A DNA stretch of 64,000 nucleotides from Flavobacterium sp. (GTDB taxonomy: Bacteria > Bacteroidota > Bacteroidia > Flavobacteriales > Flavobacteriaceae), in the NCBI RefSeq assembly GCF_017744675.1, contig NZ_JAGIAV010000004.1, positions 108,554-172,553 of the forward strand. The letters run 5' to 3'. Of the stretch, positions 60,586-64,000 are shown one piece after another; within the stretch, counting starts at the first letter, position 1, and each line of letters opens with the position of its first letter. Below the pieces are notes generated by a model. The model was not told the origin of the DNA. It made no database searches and was given only the letters and a program-made list of their open reading frames with translations. The translations under genes were made by a program, and so were the position numbers.

Positions 60586-61443
60586 CTAAAAATTAGAAAT
60601 CTGTAAATCCTTTAATACTGCTTTAGTGATGTCTTTTCGGCAACTTCCAAAATTAGATGTATTATTGTTTCTATTTTGCAAAAGTCTGGTAGCAAAAAAA
60701 TACGTTCCGTCTTCTTTTTCAATGTAACCTACCCACCAACCGATATTTAAACCATTTTCTCGAGTCCATCCTGTTTTTGAGTGAATCTCGTATTCTTGAT
60801 TTTTTTCGCTTAGCATTACTTTTTTCACAATCTGCATGTTTCTTTTGGAAAAAGGCAATTTCTCATCATACAACTTTTTCAGAAATTCAACTTGATTAAT
60901 CGGAGAAATTCCAAAATCGCCAAAATTCCAAAAATCGCTATCTTTTTGAGACAGATTAACATTCCCATAATTGCACAACTGCAGATATTTTTCGTAATTC
61001 TTCTTGCCAATTTTCTTTGCCAATTCTACAAATACCCAACCTGCAGAAACTTCAAAGGCTTCTTTTATGCTCATGTCATGGTAAATTTCAGGCCTGTAAC
61101 CGTACTTAAGTGTATCTGTTGTCCCAATCCATTTAACAATATCATTCTCACTGCTAATTGTTTTTGTTTCAAGTGCAATAAGAAGGTTAGCTATTTTGAA
61201 TGTAGATGCGGGTAATGTCTGAACATTCACATCTGAAGTATCAGACAAAATCCATCTATGCTTAGCATTATCATAAATAACAATAGACCCCGTGACATTG
61301 CAAGAATTAAAATATTTTTTTAAATCCTGACGCACTATAACAGTATCTTTAGTCTCCAACAAAGTACTTTTTTCTTTCTTACCATTAGGTAGACAAGAAG
61401 TTAGAATTACACCTGTTACAATTAAAAATACTTTATATGTCAT
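60586..61443 (-). CDS. Class D (OXA-type) beta-lactamase, lipoprotein
   Basis: 285 aa. Lipobox ILTSC with Cys17, so membrane-attached on the periplasmic side. Motifs: PASTFK (Ser80 nucleophile, Lys83), SAG at 133-135 where class D normally has SxV, YGN at 159-161, FWNFGDFGISPINQVEFL (Trp and the QVEFL helix) and KTGW. The family hydrolyses penicillins and, in some members, carbapenems. The V-to-G change may affect lysine carboxylation. It may be intrinsic. No regulator gene is adjacent. Confidence 0.88.
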   Translation of the reverse strand: MTYKVFLIVTGVILTSCLPNGKKEKSTLLETKDTVIVRQDLKKYFNSCNVTGSIVIYDNAKHRWILSDTSDVNVQTLPASTFKIANLLIALETKTISSENDIVKWIGTTDTLKYGYRPEIYHDMSIKEAFEVSAGWVFVELAKKIGKKNYEKYLQLCNYGNVNLSQKDSDFWNFGDFGISPINQVEFLKKLYDEKLPFSKRNMQIVKKVMLSEKNQEYEIHSKTGWTRENGLNIGWWVGYIEKEDGTYFFATRLLQNRNNNTSNFGSCRKDITKAVLKDLQISNF

Positions 61444-61464
61444 TCTTAAAATAGATTATTGAAT

Positions 61465-63120
61465 TTATTCCACAACGTTAGAAATCGTTACATAAAAATC
61501 TTTATCTACTTCCAGTTTTCTATCTTCGTTTGTTGTTTTAACCGACTGCCATTCTGTAGTTGGTTTCAACCAAGTCTCCACTCCGTTTAATTTCACTCTT
61601 ACTGGCATATCAAATTTAGATACGCAGTTTGTCCAATGATATCCGAAAGTTCCATTTTTAAACATATATTCAAAAACTGGAATCTGAGTTGTAGTTAGAT
61701 ATTGAGCAAAAACTCTGTTGAAATTTATTCCAGATTGCTCATTTATATAATCTTGAATCTGTTTTCCTGTAACGGTCTGATGATAGAAAGTCTTATTCAT
61801 ACCTCTTAAAATCGATTTCCATTTTGCATCATCATTAATAACCTGACGAATCATATGTAGCATTGAAGCGCCTTTTGGGTACATATCTCCAGACCCTTCG
61901 TTGTTTACATCATAATGGCCAATAATTGGCTTATCATTTTGAATGCCCTTTCTGCATCCAATTACGTATTCTGCACCAGCTTCTTTACCGTAATAATATT
62001 CAACAAAAAGACTTTCAGAATAGTTAGTAAAACTCTCGTGAACCCACATATCAGCAATATCCTTGTAGGTAATGTTGTTTGCATACCACTCGTGGCCAGA
62101 TTCGTGAATAATAATGAAATCAAATTTTAATCCCCAGCCAGTACCGCTTAAATCACGTCCTAAGTAACCGTTTTTATATTGGTTTCCGTAAGTTACAGAA
62201 CTTTGGTGCTCCATTCCTAAATACGGAACTTCAACCAATTTATAGCTGTCTTCGTAGAAAGGATAGGGTCCGAACCAGTTTTCAAAAGCTTTCAACATTT
62301 TTGGCGCATCTTTAAACTGCTCTTTCGCCAAAGCTAAATTATCTCGTAAAACATAATAATTACAATCTAAATCCCCTTTTTCGCCTTTAAAAACCTCAGA
62401 AAAATTAACATAATCTCCAATATTGATGTTTACACCATAATTATTAATTGGATTTGAAACATACCAATTAAAAGTTTTTGTTCCGTCTTTTTCTTTTTTA
62501 ACGCTTTTCAGCCTTCCATTTGAAACCTCAGTTAAGTCTCCAGGAACATTCACACTGATCAGCATATTTTCTACTTCATCATACATATGATCTTTGCACG
62601 GCCACCAAACGCTTGCACCTAGGCCTTGGCAAGACGTAGCAATAAAATCTTTTCCGTTTTTATCTTTTTTCCAAGAAAACCCACCGTCCCACGGAGCTCT
62701 CACAGCTTCTTTTGGCTTTCCTTCAAAGAAAACTACAATTTCTTTAGTATCACCAACTTTCTGTTTTTCTTTTAAAGTGATAAAAAAAGCATTTCCGTCT
62801 CTTTCAAACTTTAACTCTTTTCCATTCTGAGTCACTTTGGTAATTTTCATCGGTTCCTGCAAATCGATCTGCATACGATTGTTTTCTGTTAAAACAGTAT
62901 AACGCACGGTATTTGAACCAGAAATAAATTTTTCGGCAGGTTTAACCTTTACATCAAGGTGATAATATTTTAGATCCCACCAAGCTCTTTCTTTTGTAAT
63001 GCTTCCGCGCAAAGTGTCTTGATGTGTAAAAACTGTTTCTGACTTATTTAAAAGTCCTTGAGCATTGGCAGTAAAACCAATTAGAAAAGCAGTAAAAATG
63101 CTTCCAAAGTAATTTTTCAT
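61465..63120 (-). CDS. Secreted M1 family metallopeptidase, short form
   Basis: 551 aa with signal peptide (FGSIFTAFLIGFTANAQ). The gluzincin site is HESGHEWYANNIT with WVHESFTNYSE giving the third ligand Glu. Exopeptidase motif is YLGMEHQSSV in place of GAMEN. The large C-terminal ERAP domain of APN is absent, giving 551 aa. It probably trims peptides in the periplasm or outside. Monocistronic; it ends 22 bp before the beta-lactamase start. Confidence 0.88.
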   Translation of the reverse strand: MKNYFGSIFTAFLIGFTANAQGLLNKSETVFTHQDTLRGSITKERAWWDLKYYHLDVKVKPAEKFISGSNTVRYTVLTENNRMQIDLQEPMKITKVTQNGKELKFERDGNAFFITLKEKQKVGDTKEIVVFFEGKPKEAVRAPWDGGFSWKKDKNGKDFIATSCQGLGASVWWPCKDHMYDEVENMLISVNVPGDLTEVSNGRLKSVKKEKDGTKTFNWYVSNPINNYGVNINIGDYVNFSEVFKGEKGDLDCNYYVLRDNLALAKEQFKDAPKMLKAFENWFGPYPFYEDSYKLVEVPYLGMEHQSSVTYGNQYKNGYLGRDLSGTGWGLKFDFIIIHESGHEWYANNITYKDIADMWVHESFTNYSESLFVEYYYGKEAGAEYVIGCRKGIQNDKPIIGHYDVNNEGSGDMYPKGASMLHMIRQVINDDAKWKSILRGMNKTFYHQTVTGKQIQDYINEQSGINFNRVFAQYLTTTQIPVFEYMFKNGTFGYHWTNCVSKFDMPVRVKLNGVETWLKPTTEWQSVKTTNEDRKLEVDKDFYVTISNVVE

Positions 63121-63276
63121 TGGTTAGAATTATAAAATAATAAAGTATTCGAACTTAATCTGCAACAAATGTAAACATTCGAATCAAGTTTTTCATTTTT
63201 TTATACTTTTAACAACCAAAAAGAATACCCAAATATATTCTTCTCTATTTTAGCTTTTAATTCTATTTACTGTTTT

Positions 63277-63975
63277 ATGAAATCGCATTACATTCTCATT
63301 GTTTCGTTTTTAATCTGTCAAATGTCAATTTATTCGCAACCATTTCTTATTCATAAAACAAATGAAAAAATAAAAATTGATGGCGATCTAACCGATTGGA
63401 AAACACCTTTTCTTGGTCCGTTTGTAGTTCATAACACAGGAGAAAAGGCCACACAAAATACGTTTGTTTCGCTTGCTTGGGATAATAAAAACTTATACTT
63501 AGCTTATAAATGCTCTGATACTAAAATAATTGGGACGGCGCAGATAAAAGATTCGCAGATTTTTAATACCGATGATTTAGCTGAAATTTTCCTTGATCCT
63601 GACGGAGATAGTCAGAATTATATTGAAATTGGAGTAAATGCATTTTCTACAAATTACGATTTGCTTTTAAAATGCATTTCGGAAGAATGCGGAGGCTGGA
63701 AAACATCAATGGATTTTGATTTTACAGGTTTAGAATCTGTAAGCAAAATTAACAAAGACGGCTATATTGTAGAAATTAAAATTCCTTTTTCGAGTCTTGA
63801 AAAAGTTAAAAATGGTGGTTTTACTAAGCCTAAAATAGGAACAAAATGGAAAGGAAACGCCTTTAGAATTGATTACGGTAACACAACAGAATATCTTGCC
63901 TTACAACCTTATAAGAGTTTAAACTTTGGTTTTCATCAGCCCAAAGAATTTGCTGTTTTTGAGTTTGTGAAGTAA
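63277..63975 (+). CDS. Secreted CBM9-like carbohydrate-binding protein
   Basis: 232 aa. Signal peptide HYILIVSFLICQMSIYSQ. The mature domain is a family-9-like carbohydrate-binding module: IDGDLTDWKTPFLGPFVVH, TFVSLAWDNKNLYLAYKCSD, DLAEIFLDPDGDSQNYIEIGVNAFSTNYD, GYIVEIKIPFSSL and KWKGNAFRIDYG. No catalytic domain is attached. Likely periplasmic or surface glycan binding. Confidence 0.85.
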   Translation: MKSHYILIVSFLICQMSIYSQPFLIHKTNEKIKIDGDLTDWKTPFLGPFVVHNTGEKATQNTFVSLAWDNKNLYLAYKCSDTKIIGTAQIKDSQIFNTDDLAEIFLDPDGDSQNYIEIGVNAFSTNYDLLLKCISEECGGWKTSMDFDFTGLESVSKINKDGYIVEIKIPFSSLEKVKNGGFTKPKIGTKWKGNAFRIDYGNTTEYLALQPYKSLNFGFHQPKEFAVFEFVK

Positions 63976-64000
63976 TAATTTTGTTTCAGGTTTCAAGTTT

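Overview
The window is AT-rich chromosomal DNA from a member of the Bacteroidota, most likely a Flavobacterium. Supporting signs are promoters of the flavobacterial form TTG-N19-TANNTTTG, almost no Shine-Dalgarno sequences, many small lipoproteins and secreted proteins, a fused alpha/beta branched-chain 2-oxoacid dehydrogenase E1, ArsR/SRPBCC/DoxX and Crp/Fnr gene sets, and dispersed inverted intergenic repeats. The genus call is inference; no rRNA gene is present.

Layout. 1-35 kb: end of an ABC exporter gene, tRNA-Val(TAC), an HD-family (p)ppGpp-hydrolase-like protein, an endonuclease V relative, a Chrome_Resist-AraC fusion, a Crp/Fnr gene with matching palindromes before itself and a neighbouring dehydrogenase, methionine aminopeptidase, an ArsR-SRPBCC-DoxX-DUF4256 operon, an Ntn hydrolase, an ABC-F ATPase, a run of small enzymes (VOC, DinB, nucleoside phosphorylase, SUI1 factor, 2OG oxygenase), the fused E1, a second Crp/Fnr-oxidoreductase set, an MscS channel, two helicases, NDH-2 and a Bcr/CflA exporter. 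44.8-50 kb: a cNMP/CBS/DUF294 signalling protein coupled to a degenerate DnaQ-like exonuclease and followed by acs. 50.4-58.7 kb: branched-chain amino acid genes leuA-leuB and ilvD-ilvB-ilvN-ilvC, the latter behind an Ile/Val leader peptide and attenuator. 58.8-64 kb: an unknown 514-aa protein, a class D beta-lactamase, an M1 metallopeptidase and a CBM9-like secreted protein.

The most notable feature is an 8,100-bp integrated element at 35,998-44,097. It is bounded by two copies of TGAACTATAATTTATA; the right copy continues as a near-perfect XerD arm, so the junctions look like dif sites. The element has no integrase, no Zot/packaging ATPase and no tail genes. It carries a rolling-circle replication initiator (RLD..D, RxYNK and RxE motifs), a membrane-anchored cell-wall hydrolase with a GIRNNNPGN motif, several small membrane proteins, two beta-rich candidate capsid proteins and a cargo segment. 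The best reading is a small ssDNA phage, possibly membrane-containing and FLiP-like (Finnlakeviridae-like), that integrates at dif using host XerC/XerD. Its cargo includes a secreted protein homologous to the host gene lying about 500 bp outside the left junction. Candidate cis elements are a 9-bp-stem hairpin upstream of rep, five 10-bp-phased TTCC repeats before a capsid-candidate gene, and a 10-bp-stem hairpin between structural genes. On the chromosomal side of the right junction lies a six-copy degenerate ~50-bp repeat array of unknown function.
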